A stretch of DNA of 13,597 nucleotides. It comes from Deinococcus rhizophilus (GTDB lineage Bacteria > Deinococcota > Deinococci > Deinococcales > Deinococcaceae). The stretch covers positions 1 through 13,597 of the forward strand of contig NZ_JASNGB010000024.1 in NCBI RefSeq assembly GCF_030271215.1, read 5' to 3'. Shown piece by piece: positions 13,521-13,597 of the stretch. The translations under genes and the position numbers were made by a program. Numbering within the stretch: position 1 is the first letter of the stretch; every line of letters begins with the position of its first letter. A model generated the notes under the pieces. The model ran no database searches, was not told the origin of the DNA, and worked only from the letters and a program-made list of their open reading frames with translations.

Positions 13521-13597
13521 AGGTCGATCTCTCCGGTGGGAGCCGCGCTGTTCAGGGCGTCGAGCTGGGACTGGGCCGCCGTACGGCGCCGGGCCGT
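13517..13597 (-). CDS. C-terminal end of the gene upstream of the MBL hydrolase (partial)
   Basis: A minus-strand frame runs from the window edge to TGA 13519-13517, giving 26 residues ending in LDALNSAAPTGEIDL. The stop overlaps the MBL start as GTGA, the usual mark of co-translated genes, and the MBL ribosome-binding site lies within this frame. The charged helix followed by a short acidic tail would suit a DUF3006-type small protein, which is commonly encoded next to ComEC-like MBL hydrolases; too little is visible to confirm that. Confidence 0.65.
   Translation of the reverse strand, partial: TARRRTAAQSQLDALNSAAPTGEIDL

Noticed and set aside
1..13597. CRISPR array, tRNA/rRNA gene, transposase or IS terminal repeats
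   Set aside because: Reading both strands showed no spaced direct repeats, cloverleaf signature, transposase motif or paired terminal repeats.

Overview
The window is GC-rich bacterial chromosome or large-replicon DNA, and the gene style best fits Deinococcus. Pointers are strongly GC-biased third codon positions, a secreted ComEC-like metallo-hydrolase with an Excalibur tail, frequent GTG starts, and two genes with a TANNNT-type -10 motif a few bases before the start codon, as in the leaderless or short-leader promoters known from Deinococcus. The genus is an inference from these traits; no rRNA or marker gene is present.

Layout. (1) Positions 1-1666, plus strand: the end of an unidentified gene, a DNA-methylase-like SAM methyltransferase and a very acidic 181-residue protein, closely spaced like an operon. 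(2) Positions 1737-4124, minus strand: a 795-residue uncharacterised protein with an N-terminal Cys cluster that probably binds zinc. (3) Positions 4305-6086, plus strand: an exported beta-propeller (WD40-like) protein, divergent from the previous gene. (4) Positions 6495-8681, plus strand: a NERD-nuclease-like domain fused to a UvrD/Rep-type superfamily 1 helicase. (5) Positions 8682-9474: about 790 bases with no convincing gene, containing a long inverted repeat. (6) Positions 12148-9475, minus strand: a compact operon of a 210-residue helical protein, a previously unlisted 38-codon small ORF, and a 636-residue protein combining a coiled coil, a glycine/alanine-rich membrane-type segment and a C-terminal WD40 propeller. 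(7) Positions 12149-12506: intergenic, with a perfect 10-bp inverted repeat and a short orphan reading frame. (8) Positions 12507-13597, minus strand: the secreted MBL-fold hydrolase with an Excalibur domain, overlapped by 4 bases with the end of an upstream gene.

The window mixes nucleic-acid-acting proteins (methyltransferase, NERD-helicase, MBL hydrolase) with large lineage-restricted proteins of unknown role, which looks like an accessory or defence-type neighbourhood. The strongest candidate for an undescribed system is the 12148-9475 operon: its three reading frames are tied together by ribosome-binding sites and a TGATG stop-start overlap, and its largest product has a sensor-plus-membrane-effector architecture. 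That function is inference; nothing in the sequence proves immunity.
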